DNA of 64,000 nucleotides from Confluentibacter flavum (GTDB taxonomy: Bacteria > Bacteroidota > Bacteroidia > Flavobacteriales > Flavobacteriaceae): assembly GCF_002843175.1 (NCBI RefSeq), contig NZ_PJEO01000050.1, forward strand, positions 62,001 through 126,000, given 5' to 3'. This document shows positions 7,948-15,705 of this stretch, in pieces. A model generated the notes under the pieces. It saw nothing but the letters and a program-made list of their open reading frames with translations. It was not told where the DNA came from and made no database searches. Numbering within the stretch: the stretch's first letter is position 1; each line of letters starts with the position of its first letter. Made by a program: the position numbers and the translations under genes.

Positions 7948-10044
7948 ATGAAGCGATTCATTGTACTACTTCTATTTTTAGTTCAATATAATACCTATTC
8001 ACAAGAACCATCTTATAACGAAAGACCTCCGGTTTTTACCAACTGTGATTCTACATCAATTGATGCACAACAACATTGTTTTAATAGCCAAGTACACCAA
8101 TTTATTTACGATAATTTTAAAGTTCCTCAAAAAGTTTTAGACCAAAATTTTAAAGGTGAGGTGTCGGTCATTTTTGAAGTAAATGCTGAAGGACAATTTA
8201 AGGTTGTGTATACAGATGCCATGTATGATGAGCTAAAGGAAGAAGCGAAACGTGTTTTTGACTTGTTTCCAACAATAAAACCTGGTACTTATAATGGCAA
8301 TCCTACGTTTAAGCAATATTCAATAGCTATTAATATTCCATTGGTTAATCAAGAAGTCCCATTAGATAATACTTCAAAAGCAAATGAAATAACTCAATTA
8401 CAGGAAAAAGCTCAAAGAGAATTTGATAGTATAAACAATAATCTAACTGCGTTTACCAATAAAGCATATTCCAGTCAATTAAATATCCCTTTTACCCATA
8501 GTGATTATGCTAGATTTGATAGCCACATGAATGTAATTGGCACTAACAGCCATACGGCATCTAAACCTTTTATTTATGAGGATGTGTCTAGATATTATGA
8601 CATCAAAAAAGAAAAAGAAGCACTAAAAAGAGAAACAAGGACTTGGACAGAAAAAAAACTTTGGAATGAGCATTTAGTGGCATTGCAGGGTAAAGATTAT
8701 TGGTTTACAATTGACCCCATTTTAGATTTACAAGTAGGTAAAGACACTGAAGCCGAATTTGGTTCAACCTATAATAATACACGAGGTTTTTTGGTGCAAG
8801 GTGGATTGGGTAAAAAGTTTAATTTTTATTCCTCGGTTTTTGAAAGCCAAGGGCGATTTGCACACTATGTAAATACTTATGCCGAAAGTTTAAAAGCATT
8901 TGGGCCAGACCCAGCCATTATTCCAGGGCGGGGTATTGCAAAACGTTTTAAAACTAATGGTTACGATTATCCTGTAGCTGAGGCTTATTTATCATATTCC
9001 CCAGCAACGTTTTTAAATGTTCAATTCGGACATGGTAAAAATTTTATAGGTGATGGGTATCGGTCTTTATTGTTGAGCGATGTGGCTAGTCCACATCCTT
9101 TTCTGAAGCTAAACACCACGTTTTGGAAAATAAAATATACCAATACATGGATGTGGTTAAAAGATGTTAGACCAGAAGTCACTCAAGACAAGGCGTTTTT
9201 AACCAAATATATGGCGACACATTATTTAAGTTGGAATGTGTCTAAACGATTTAATTTAGGATTATTTGAATCGGTTTTATGGACCAATAGTAACGATAGG
9301 GGTTTCGATATAAACTATTTAAATCCGATTATATTTTACAGAGCTATAGAATTTGAAACAGGTCAGGGTGCAGGCAATGCTGTTTTAGGGGCTTCAGCAA
9401 AATATAAATGGAACAATAGCGTAAACCTATACAGCCAATTTATTTTAGATGAATTTTCCCTTAGCGATGTCAAAGGAGGAGAAAGAAGTTGGAAAAATAA
9501 ATTTGGATACCAACTAGGGGTTAAATACTTCAATGCTTTTAAAGTTGATAATTTATTATTGCAGTTTGAATATAACAGAATAAGGCCATATACCTATTCA
9601 CATAATACGGTCTTAAATTATGGGCATAATAACCAGTCTATGGCACATTTATGGGGAGCCAATTTTAGTGAAGCTATTATCATTGGTAGATACTATTATA
9701 AACGATGGTTTGCTGATGCCAAACTTATTTTTGGCGTAAGAGGATTAGATTTTAATAATGATACCGATAATTTTAGTTATGGTGGTGATATTTATAGAAA
9801 TTATAACGAGAGACCTTTTGACACTGGCGTTGAAGTTGGCCAAGGGATAAAAACCAATACGTTTAATGGTAACATTCAGGCAGGTTATTTGATTAATCCG
9901 GCATCAAACCTAAAAATATTTGCTGATATCACATTTAGAAACTTTAACCCAGAAGCCGAAACTACTACTGCTTTTAATAGTGATACGGTATGGTTAAACT
10001 TGGGCATAAGAACAGATTTGTTTAATTGGTATTTTGATTTTTGA
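7948..10044 (+). CDS. remB: RemB-like gliding/capsule-associated protein with TonB-like head domain
   Basis: Predicted exported protein of about 698 residues. The ATG at 7948 is chosen because it starts a clear signal peptide (MKRFIVLLLFLVQYNTYSQ) and follows a promoter; the open frame to 7801 has no such features. After the signal is a domain of about 110 residues resembling the carboxy domain of the two preceding TonB proteins, with the same cysteine pair (FTNCDSTSIDAQQHCF). The rest is a beta-strand-rich region with GRGIAKRF, FGHGKNFIGDGYRSLLLSD and WLNLGIRTDL, which fits a Wzi-like outer-membrane barrel. In Flavobacterium johnsoniae remB, a motility gene, lies close to sprA, which supports the name. 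The exact function is not known; the name is a family and context call. Confidence 0.72.
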   Translation: MKRFIVLLLFLVQYNTYSQEPSYNERPPVFTNCDSTSIDAQQHCFNSQVHQFIYDNFKVPQKVLDQNFKGEVSVIFEVNAEGQFKVVYTDAMYDELKEEAKRVFDLFPTIKPGTYNGNPTFKQYSIAINIPLVNQEVPLDNTSKANEITQLQEKAQREFDSINNNLTAFTNKAYSSQLNIPFTHSDYARFDSHMNVIGTNSHTASKPFIYEDVSRYYDIKKEKEALKRETRTWTEKKLWNEHLVALQGKDYWFTIDPILDLQVGKDTEAEFGSTYNNTRGFLVQGGLGKKFNFYSSVFESQGRFAHYVNTYAESLKAFGPDPAIIPGRGIAKRFKTNGYDYPVAEAYLSYSPATFLNVQFGHGKNFIGDGYRSLLLSDVASPHPFLKLNTTFWKIKYTNTWMWLKDVRPEVTQDKAFLTKYMATHYLSWNVSKRFNLGLFESVLWTNSNDRGFDINYLNPIIFYRAIEFETGQGAGNAVLGASAKYKWNNSVNLYSQFILDEFSLSDVKGGERSWKNKFGYQLGVKYFNAFKVDNLLLQFEYNRIRPYTYSHNTVLNYGHNNQSMAHLWGANFSEAIIIGRYYYKRWFADAKLIFGVRGLDFNNDTDNFSYGGDIYRNYNERPFDTGVEVGQGIKTNTFNGNIQAGYLINPASNLKIFADITFRNFNPEAETTTAFNSDTVWLNLGIRTDLFNWYFDF

Positions 10045-10047
10045 TAC

Positions 10048-10114
10048 ATTCCTGCGAAATCGGAGGTTCATGAATACCTATTCTAAAATAAGAATGAATG
10101 AGTAAAGCAGGGAT
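10048..10114. repeat. Degenerate REP-like inverted repeat
   Basis: ATTCCTGC at 10048-10055 and GCAGGGAT at 10107-10114 form an inverted pair with one mismatch; ATTCT and AGAAT nested inside form a further stem. A related sequence, ATTCC...GGAAT with CTTTCGC in the loop, is near 33350-33372. Such ATTCCTGCGAAAGCAGGAAT-type remnants are frequent between flavobacterial genes. It may serve as a weak terminator of the remB-like gene. Confidence 0.35.
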
Positions 10115-10194
10115 CTTAGACAATCTCTTAATTATAAACAGGAAATTATGAGTTGCGAAAATTATATGCCCATAAATTAAATAATTAAAGCTGC

Positions 10195-10292
10195 AAACAT
10201 GCCCGCGTGAGGGATGGCAGTGAAAATCCTTTTTGTGAGGCACGAGCAAAAAGATTGTAACGAACAGCCCGACCTGTAAAGGGCACGCCCAA
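10195..10292 (+). ncRNA. Candidate structured RNA (Flavo-1-like)
   Basis: Between remB and cyoE lies a GC-rich segment with consecutive stems: CCC/GGG around GCGTGA (10202-10213), GGAT/ATCC (10212-10229), a 7-bp stem CTTTTTG/CAAAAAG (10229-10253) and GCCC/GGGC (10267-10284), the last overlapping a GGGCACGCCC hairpin. No reading frame fits it. The style, including AAGATTGTAACGAACAGCCC followed by a GGGCACGCCC end, recalls a multi-copy RNA of flavobacterial intergenic regions that I associate with the Rfam Flavo-1 motif. The name is from memory and the strand is a guess; the stems are seen directly. Confidence 0.42.
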
Positions 10293-10335
10293 ATAAATAG
10301 TGTTGGTTTCCTAAATAAATTACCAATAAAAAGCA

Positions 10336-10366
10336 TTGCTCAAAATGCATTAATAAAGTATCTTTG
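10336..10366 (+). promoter_or_regulatory. Promoter of the cyoE-cox operon
   Basis: TTG at 10336-10338, a 20-base spacer and TATCTTTG at 10359-10366 give a perfect match to the Bacteroidetes consensus. The TTG inside the second box is itself in frame with cyoE, which lets the reading frame be extended to 10364, but a start codon inside the promoter core cannot be used by this transcript. The start must therefore lie downstream. Confidence 0.65.
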
Positions 10367-10402
10367 CACTCGCCATATAAAAAGCGATCTAGACATAAAA
10401 CG

Positions 10403-11296
10403 TTGAGCGGTACAAATTCTTCATTAACAACATATTCTGTTATTTCAGATTTTAAGGAAATCACTAAAATGCGATTAGCAATAAGTGTGGTTTTTTCATC
10501 GCTTGCAGGTTATTTGTTAGGGGTTGACATAGTAGATTTTAAAACATTGGTTTTATTGGCCTTTGGCGGTTATTTTATGGTTGGAGCTTCCAATGCTTTT
10601 AATCAAATTATTGAAAAGGATTTAGATGCCTTAATGGATCGTACTAAAAACCGTCCCATACCTGCTGGACGTATGTCTGTAAACACAGCCTTTATCATTG
10701 CTTCTGTTTTTACGTTGTTGGGAGTGATTATTTTATATACCATCAACAAGCAAACCGCTATGTTTGGTGCTATTTCCATTTTTATATATACCTGTGTTTA
10801 TACACCACTAAAAACAAAAACTCCACTATCGGTTTTTGTAGGTGCCATTCCAGGAGCCATTCCATTTATGTTGGGTTGGGTAGCCGCTACAGATAATTTT
10901 GGCATAGAACCGGGCACGTTGTTCGCTTTGCAATTTTTTTGGCAATTTCCTCATTTTTGGGCTATTGGCTGGTTTTTGTTTGAAGATTATAAAAAAGGTG
11001 GATTTTTTATGTTGCCTACAGGTAAGCAAGATAAAGGAACAGCTGTGCAAATCATTATGTACACTATTTGGACGTTAATAGTATCTATCATTCCTGTTTT
11101 TGGTTTCACAGGGACGTTGCAGTTGTCTATAATTGCAGCTATTTTGGTGTTTATTTTAGGTCTCGGAATGCTTTATTATGCCATTAAATTATTTAAAAAA
11201 ATGACGGTACAAGCAGCAAAACAATTGATGTTGGCAAGTGTATCCTACATAACATTGGTTCAAATTGTTTACGTCATCGATAAATTTATAAGATAA
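10403..11296 (+). CDS. cyoE: Protoheme IX farnesyltransferase (heme O synthase)
   Basis: UbiA-family prenyltransferase that adds a farnesyl group to heme B to make heme O, the first step to the heme A of cytochrome oxidase; an inner-membrane enzyme. The Asp-rich substrate motif is visible as NQIIEKDLDALMDRTKNRP, and several hydrophobic helices follow. The open frame reaches back to a TTG at 10364, but that codon forms part of the promoter -7 box, so I prefer the TTG at 10403, giving 298 residues with the usual ISDFKEITKMRLAIS beginning. ATG 10468 would cut into the conserved start. It opens a long, tightly packed oxidase operon: the next gene begins 3 bases after its stop. Confidence 0.93.
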   Translation: MSGTNSSLTTYSVISDFKEITKMRLAISVVFSSLAGYLLGVDIVDFKTLVLLAFGGYFMVGASNAFNQIIEKDLDALMDRTKNRPIPAGRMSVNTAFIIASVFTLLGVIILYTINKQTAMFGAISIFIYTCVYTPLKTKTPLSVFVGAIPGAIPFMLGWVAATDNFGIEPGTLFALQFFWQFPHFWAIGWFLFEDYKKGGFFMLPTGKQDKGTAVQIIMYTIWTLIVSIIPVFGFTGTLQLSIIAAILVFILGLGMLYYAIKLFKKMTVQAAKQLMLASVSYITLVQIVYVIDKFIR

Positions 11297-11298
11297 AT

Positions 11299-11880
11299 AT
11301 GGATTTAACTCAAGGTACTTTAGAAGAAAAAAATAACAGGGCAAAAAAAATGATGCTTTGGTTTGGTATTATTTCGCTTATTATGTCGTTTGCTGGATGG
11401 ACAAGTGCATTTGTTGTTAGCAGCTCTAGACCAGATTGGTTGAAAGATTTTCAATTACCAAATGCGTTTATTGTAAGCACTGTAGTTATCATATTAAGTA
11501 GTGGCTCCTTTTTTTTAGCAAAACAAGCATTAAAAAAAGATAAGAAACAGTTAACTACTTTATGGTTATTTGTAACGCTTATTTTGGGATGTGTTTTTAT
11601 TTTCAATCAATTTTCAGGCTTTCAGCAAATTATTGATTTAGGTTATAATTTTACGGGACCAACTAGTAATGTAACCATGTCTTACATCTATTTAATAGCA
11701 ATAGTGCATATTTTGCACGTTGTTGTTGGGTTAATTTGTTTGTTAGTCGTAATTTATAATCATTTTAAACAAAAGTATAATGCTTCGAAAATGCTTGGTT
11801 TTGAACTGGCATCCACCTTTTGGCACTTTATAGATATACTTTGGGTGTATCTCTTTTTGTTTTTATATTTTATTAGATAA
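11299..11880 (+). CDS. Cytochrome c oxidase subunit III-type protein, short form
   Basis: Heme-copper oxidase subunit III family protein of 193 residues with five predicted membrane helices. Family motifs are ELASTFWHFIDILWVYLFLFLYFI at the end (the WHFxDxxWxxLF pattern) and AIVHILHVVVGL in the middle. Subunit III supports stability and proton uptake of the oxidase and binds lipid. Flavobacterial cox operons often carry two tandem subunit III genes; this is the shorter, and the next gene is the longer. The gap to cyoE is only 2 bases, so the two are co-transcribed. The catalytic subunits I and II are not in this window. Confidence 0.9.
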   Translation: MDLTQGTLEEKNNRAKKMMLWFGIISLIMSFAGWTSAFVVSSSRPDWLKDFQLPNAFIVSTVVIILSSGSFFLAKQALKKDKKQLTTLWLFVTLILGCVFIFNQFSGFQQIIDLGYNFTGPTSNVTMSYIYLIAIVHILHVVVGLICLLVVIYNHFKQKYNASKMLGFELASTFWHFIDILWVYLFLFLYFIR

Positions 11881-11890
11881 ATAAATTGAT

Positions 11891-11898
11891 TATTTTTG
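11891..11898 (+). promoter_or_regulatory. Internal -7 box upstream of the long cox3
   Basis: TATTTTTG at 11891-11898 matches TAnnTTTG and lies in the 49-base gap before the long cox3 gene. No TTG at the right distance is visible, so a secondary internal promoter is only possible. Confidence 0.25.
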
Positions 11899-11929
11899 TG
11901 CAACTTTTTTTTAAAAACAACCAATATAT

Positions 11930-12910
11930 ATGAGTAATACAGTTGTAGCTACTGAAATTGAAGGTAAAGCTTGGGGAGGTGGTAACGAGCCATTAAAAGC
12001 AAGTTATGGCAAAATGATGATGTGGTTTTTCATCGTGTCTGATGCTTTAACATTTTCTGGGTTTTTAGCAGCCTATGGATTTTCAAGATTTAAGTTTATA
12101 GATTATTGGCCTATTGCCGACGAAGTGTTTACTCACGTACCTTTTTTACACGGTCAAGAGTTACCCATGATTTATGTTGCGTTTATGACGTTTGTGCTTA
12201 TCATGTCGTCTGTAACCATGGTTTTGGCTGTTGATGCTGGCCATCATTTAAATAAAGGAAAAGTTACTATTTACATGTTTTTAACCATCATTGGTGGGTT
12301 AATATTTGTGGGTTCCCAAGCTTGGGAATGGGCCACATTTATTAAAGGGGATTTTGGTGCTGTACAAACAAAAGGAGGTAATATTTTACAATTTGTAGAT
12401 GCTGATGGACATAGAGTCGCTTTAAGGGATTTTGTTGTGGGAGAACACACAGAAAGAACTGAACATGGAAGGGAAAATGGCCTTTGGTTTGTTGAAGAAG
12501 GGACTTTGCCAACCTATACAGTTGAAGAGGTTGTTAGTGGTTTAGAAGCTCATGAAAATATATTAGTAAGAACACAATTGCTTAATGAACATGGTGAAAA
12601 AACAGTGCTTTCGCGAGCGGAATCATTAAAACAGTTAAAAAACAATGGTACCCATGTTGTTGAAGGTGCTAACTTGAAAGAAAACGAATATGGTTCTCCA
12701 CTATTTGCCGATTTCTTTTTCTTTATTACAGGGTTTCACGGGTTTCACGTATTTTCTGGAGTCATCATTAATATCATTATTTTCTTTAATGTTATTCTAG
12801 GTACTTATGAAAAACGTAAAAACTACGAAATGGTTGAAAAAGTGGGGCTTTATTGGCACTTTGTAGATTTGGTTTGGGTATTTGTATTCACGTTCTTCTA
12901 CCTTGTTTAA
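11930..12910 (+). CDS. Cytochrome c oxidase subunit III, long form with soluble insertion
   Basis: Subunit III of a heme-copper oxidase, 326 residues. The usual helices are present: MMMWFFIVSDALTFSGFLAAY near residue 28, the central pair around residues 80-130, FFFFITGFHGFHVFSG near 263, and the terminal LYWHFVDLVWVFVFTFFYLV. Between the fourth and fifth segments, about residues 145-255, is a polar insertion with almost no hydrophobic stretch, so the protein is longer than typical bacterial subunit III (about 190-270 residues). It is followed after 19 bases by the subunit IV gene. Membership is clear; the role of the insertion is not known. Confidence 0.93.
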   Translation: MSNTVVATEIEGKAWGGGNEPLKASYGKMMMWFFIVSDALTFSGFLAAYGFSRFKFIDYWPIADEVFTHVPFLHGQELPMIYVAFMTFVLIMSSVTMVLAVDAGHHLNKGKVTIYMFLTIIGGLIFVGSQAWEWATFIKGDFGAVQTKGGNILQFVDADGHRVALRDFVVGEHTERTEHGRENGLWFVEEGTLPTYTVEEVVSGLEAHENILVRTQLLNEHGEKTVLSRAESLKQLKNNGTHVVEGANLKENEYGSPLFADFFFFITGFHGFHVFSGVIINIIIFFNVILGTYEKRKNYEMVEKVGLYWHFVDLVWVFVFTFFYLV

Positions 12911-12929
12911 TTTTATTTAATATTAAGAA

Positions 12930-13310
12930 ATGGCACACGCACATAAATTAGAAATATTTAGAGGCTTAGTTAAGTTTAAATCCAATACCCAAAAAATTTG
13001 GGGCGTTTTAATCTTTTTAACTATAGTAACAGCTATAGAGGTTGTGTTAGGTATTTATAAACCAGAATCTTTAATGGCAAAGTTTATAGGAATGAAAATC
13101 CTAAACTGGATATTCATCATATTAACTTTGGTAAAAGCCTATTACATCACTTGGGATTTTATGCACATGCGCGATGAGGTCAAAGCATTAAGACGTATGG
13201 TGGTTTGGACAGCTATATTCTTAATTCTATACTTAATTTTCATCTTATTGCAAGAAGGAGGTTATATTGAAAGTATTTATACCACAGGATACATCAAAAC
13301 AGATTTTTAA
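12930..13310 (+). CDS. Cytochrome c oxidase subunit IV family protein
   Basis: Small inner-membrane protein of 126 residues with three hydrophobic helices (about residues 24-42, 52-70 and 90-108), matching the prokaryotic cytochrome c oxidase subunit IV family (CyoD/CtaF-like), which helps assemble or stabilise the copper-heme centre. The loop YYITWDFMHMRDEVKALRRMV between helices 2 and 3 is characteristic. It is the last of the clustered oxidase structural genes; a hairpin terminator follows, so downstream assembly genes may be expressed from a separate start. Confidence 0.9.
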   Translation: MAHAHKLEIFRGLVKFKSNTQKIWGVLIFLTIVTAIEVVLGIYKPESLMAKFIGMKILNWIFIILTLVKAYYITWDFMHMRDEVKALRRMVVWTAIFLILYLIFILLQEGGYIESIYTTGYIKTDF

Positions 13311-13341
13311 TACGTTATTTATATTGTTAAAAGATAAATTC

Positions 13342-13370
13342 AAGGTGGTTATTTAAACCACCTTTTTTAT
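13342..13370 (+). terminator. Terminator after the cox subunit IV gene
   Basis: AAGGTGGTT (13342-13350) and AACCACCTT (13356-13364) form a 9-bp stem with a 5-base loop followed by a T run. TATTTTTG at 13368-13375, overlapping the T run, matches the Bacteroidetes -7 box and could start the following transcript. Confidence 0.75.
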
Positions 13371-13405
13371 TTTTGCAAATCGGTTTACAATAACAGAATA
13401 CTTCA

Positions 13406-14128
13406 ATGGATTATAAAAAAGTTGCCCGCTATGTAGTTTTAGGAATTCTGTTTTTTCTTCCTGTTACGTTTTTATTGTTTTTATACCCGGCCACCCACAA
13501 CTACACGCCATTAGATATTGTTAATGAATCTGTGTTTGATTTAAACGGATTTACTTCAGATTCCAATGAAGAGATTGTTTTATATGATCATATTACTGTA
13601 CTGGGTTTTTTAGGAAAGCATCCTATGGAAAAAGCGATTGCAGCCTCCAATTTGAAAGAGTTGGTTTATGATAAATTTAAAGGATTCAAACGTTTTCAAG
13701 TGGTGATTGTAGTGCCAAAAGAAGCCGATGCAGAAGTTGAATCATTAAAGAAGGAAATAAATTCGTATGACGATATCAGATTTTGGTACTTTGTTTTTGG
13801 AGAACCAGAAACCATTCAGAATCTATTTAAAAGTTTGAAAAGTAACATGTCATTAGATGCTAATTTAGCCACCGATGATGTGTTTATAATCGATAAAGAT
13901 TTGAACCAAAGAGGACGATTGGATGATAGAGGAGATAATGACATTGCTAAAAAAAGTTCAATACATGGTTTGTACTCATATAATTGTATTGAGGTGGCTG
14001 AAATCAAAAATAAAATGAGTGAAGATATGCGGATATTGTTTACAGAGTACCGTCAAAAAAGAAAAGGAGATTTTGATTCTTCAACCAGAAGGGCAAACGA
14101 TTTAATAGAACATGATGAAGAAAACTAA
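13406..14128 (+). CDS. Membrane-anchored thioredoxin-fold-like protein, cysteine-poor SCO neighbour
   Basis: Protein of 240 residues with an amino-terminal membrane anchor (about residues 9-29) and a soluble domain facing the periplasm. I do not recognise a named family. Its layout follows that of the next gene, a SCO protein: VLYDHITVLGFLG occupies the place of the SCO strand leading to the copper site, and DDVFIIDKDLNQRGRLDDR resembles the later ALIDKNGFIRSRKDEFG. However, the CxxxC pair is absent; the position reads FLGKHPMEKA. It overlaps the SCO gene by 17 bases, so the two are translationally linked. A non-copper-binding paralogue assisting oxidase assembly is an inference. Hypothetical proteins here are common in flavobacterial cox operons. 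Confidence 0.8.
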   Translation: MDYKKVARYVVLGILFFLPVTFLLFLYPATHNYTPLDIVNESVFDLNGFTSDSNEEIVLYDHITVLGFLGKHPMEKAIAASNLKELVYDKFKGFKRFQVVIVVPKEADAEVESLKKEINSYDDIRFWYFVFGEPETIQNLFKSLKSNMSLDANLATDDVFIIDKDLNQRGRLDDRGDNDIAKKSSIHGLYSYNCIEVAEIKNKMSEDMRILFTEYRQKRKGDFDSSTRRANDLIEHDEEN

Positions 14129-14855
14129 TTATTCGTACATAGGTATCGCCTTTGTTATTTTGGTATTTGGTATTTATTTTATCCCAAGAATTATTGATAG
14201 AATTACAAATAATGATGTCTCTAGGAAAGAAAGCAGAAGTGACCAAAAGCTAGAAGAAATATCTAAATCAGATTTAGTATTTATTAAAATTAATGACGAA
14301 CCCAAAAAAGTTCCTGCATTTTCTTTTACTAATCAAGATGGCAAGATAATATCAAATAAGGATTATGAAGGAAAGGTGTATGTGGTTGAATTCTTTTTTA
14401 CAACTTGTCCAACCATTTGTCCAAGAATGAATTCAAATTTGGTTCAAATTCAAAATGAGTTCAAAGATTTTGAAAATTTTGGAGTGGCGTCTTTCACAAT
14501 TAATCCAGAATACGATTCACCAGAAGTATTAAAGGAATATGCTAAAAAATATGGTATTACCAATCCAAACTGGCATTTAATGACAGGTGATCAGAATACA
14601 ATTTATAAACTGTCTAACGAAGGGTTTAATTTATATACAGCAGAGGAAGAAGATGTTTTGGGTGGATTCGAACATTCAGGAAATTTTGCTTTAATTGATA
14701 AAAATGGGTTTATTCGTTCCAGAAAAGATGAATTTGGAAACCCAATAATTTATTATAAAGGTATTGTTTCAGAAGAAGAGAAAGTAGATGATGACGGTTC
14801 GAAAGAAGAAATTAGTGCGTTAAAAGAAGATATAAAAAAGTTGCTTAATGAATAA
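14112..14855 (+). CDS. SCO1/SenC family copper chaperone
   Basis: Membrane-anchored thioredoxin-fold protein, 247 residues, that delivers copper to, or reduces the cysteines of, the CuA site of cytochrome oxidase subunit II. The anchor is at about residues 8-25. The copper ligands are visible as the CxxxC in FFFTTCPTICPRMN (Cys99 and Cys103) and a histidine in GGFEHSGNF near residue 193. The acidic carboxy tail is an ordinary extension. Tandem ATGATG codons leave the start uncertain by one residue. The gene overlaps its neighbours on both sides (17 and 8 bases), placing it firmly inside the oxidase assembly operon. Confidence 0.92.
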   Translation: MMKKTNYSYIGIAFVILVFGIYFIPRIIDRITNNDVSRKESRSDQKLEEISKSDLVFIKINDEPKKVPAFSFTNQDGKIISNKDYEGKVYVVEFFFTTCPTICPRMNSNLVQIQNEFKDFENFGVASFTINPEYDSPEVLKEYAKKYGITNPNWHLMTGDQNTIYKLSNEGFNLYTAEEEDVLGGFEHSGNFALIDKNGFIRSRKDEFGNPIIYYKGIVSEEEKVDDDGSKEEISALKEDIKKLLNE

Positions 14856-15384
14856 TTCTGAAAAAATATTGGATGAAAAAAAGTACAACAAATTAATTGT
14901 CATACTATCCATAGCTATTCCAGTGGTAGTAGCCATTTTATTTGGTGTAAAAATCCCCAATGTAGAACCACTGTCTTTTTTGCCTCCTATTTATGCAACA
15001 ATAAATGGTTTAACCGCTATTATTTTAGTTTTTGCTTTAATAGCTATTAAAAATAAGAATTTAGTGCTTCACGAAAATTTAATGACCACGGCTATTTGGT
15101 GTTCTGCGGTATTTTTGGTTATGTATGTGGCTTACCACATGACAAGCGATTCCACGAAATTTGGTGGTGAAGGTGTTATAAAATACATCTATTATTTTAT
15201 ATTAATTACACATATATTATTGTCAATAATTGTTATTCCGTTTGTGCTTATTACTTATGTAAGAGCCATAACCAATAATATAGAAAAACATAAAAAAATA
15301 GCTAAAATAACATTTCCGCTTTGGTTTTATGTAGCGGTAACAGGTGTTATGGTTTATATCATGATTTCTCCATATTATGTTTAA
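14848..15384 (+). CDS. DUF420 membrane protein
   Basis: Integral membrane protein of 178 residues with five hydrophobic segments, matching DUF420, a family typically found next to cytochrome oxidase genes and thought to act in oxidase assembly. Seen features are NGLTAIILVFALIAIKN, the conserved histidine in NLVLHENLMTTA, and YVAYHMTSDSTKFGGEG. It overlaps SCO by 8 bases and the next small gene by 8 bases. The precise biochemical role of DUF420 is unknown; its link to the operon is strong. Confidence 0.9.
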   Translation: MNNSEKILDEKKYNKLIVILSIAIPVVVAILFGVKIPNVEPLSFLPPIYATINGLTAIILVFALIAIKNKNLVLHENLMTTAIWCSAVFLVMYVAYHMTSDSTKFGGEGVIKYIYYFILITHILLSIIVIPFVLITYVRAITNNIEKHKKIAKITFPLWFYVAVTGVMVYIMISPYYV

Positions 15385-15619
15385 ATTAAAGTATAAAATA
15401 GTAGTCTTTTATCTTTTATCTCTTGTCTTTAGTCCCAAGACCAATGCGCAATGTGCTATGTGTAGAGCCGTACTGGAAAGTGAAGAAGGGCAAACCGCGG
15501 CGCAAGGCATCAATGACGGCATTGTATACCTTATGGCAATTCCTTATATTTTAGTGGCGGGTATAAGTTATTTAATATATAGGAAATTTTACAGAGTGAA
15601 TGCTAAGTTAAATAAATAA
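15377..15619 (+). CDS. Small exported membrane protein with CxxC, cox-associated
   Basis: Eighty-residue protein with a signal peptide (ending near KTNA) directly followed by QCAMCRAVLESEEG, a CxxC motif on the periplasmic side, and one carboxy-terminal membrane helix (YLMAIPYILVAGISYLIY). It overlaps DUF420 by 8 bases and closes the oxidase operon. The CxxC near a membrane anchor would suit copper or redox handling during CuA assembly; this is an inference from motif and context. Small genes of this kind recur after DUF420 in flavobacteria. Confidence 0.8.
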   Translation: MFKLKYKIVVFYLLSLVFSPKTNAQCAMCRAVLESEEGQTAAQGINDGIVYLMAIPYILVAGISYLIYRKFYRVNAKLNK

Positions 15620-15705
15620 TAAATTTTTTTTATTATTTATATGTAACATTTCTTTGTAATCCAAGTCTAACAAATAAATCTGTAAGGCTTATTAATCAAT
15701 CAAAG

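Noticed and set aside
10364-10402. Extension of cyoE back to TTG 10364
   Set aside because: That codon is part of the TATCTTTG promoter box, so it cannot lie in the transcript made from this promoter; the TTG at 10403 gives a normal CyoE beginning.
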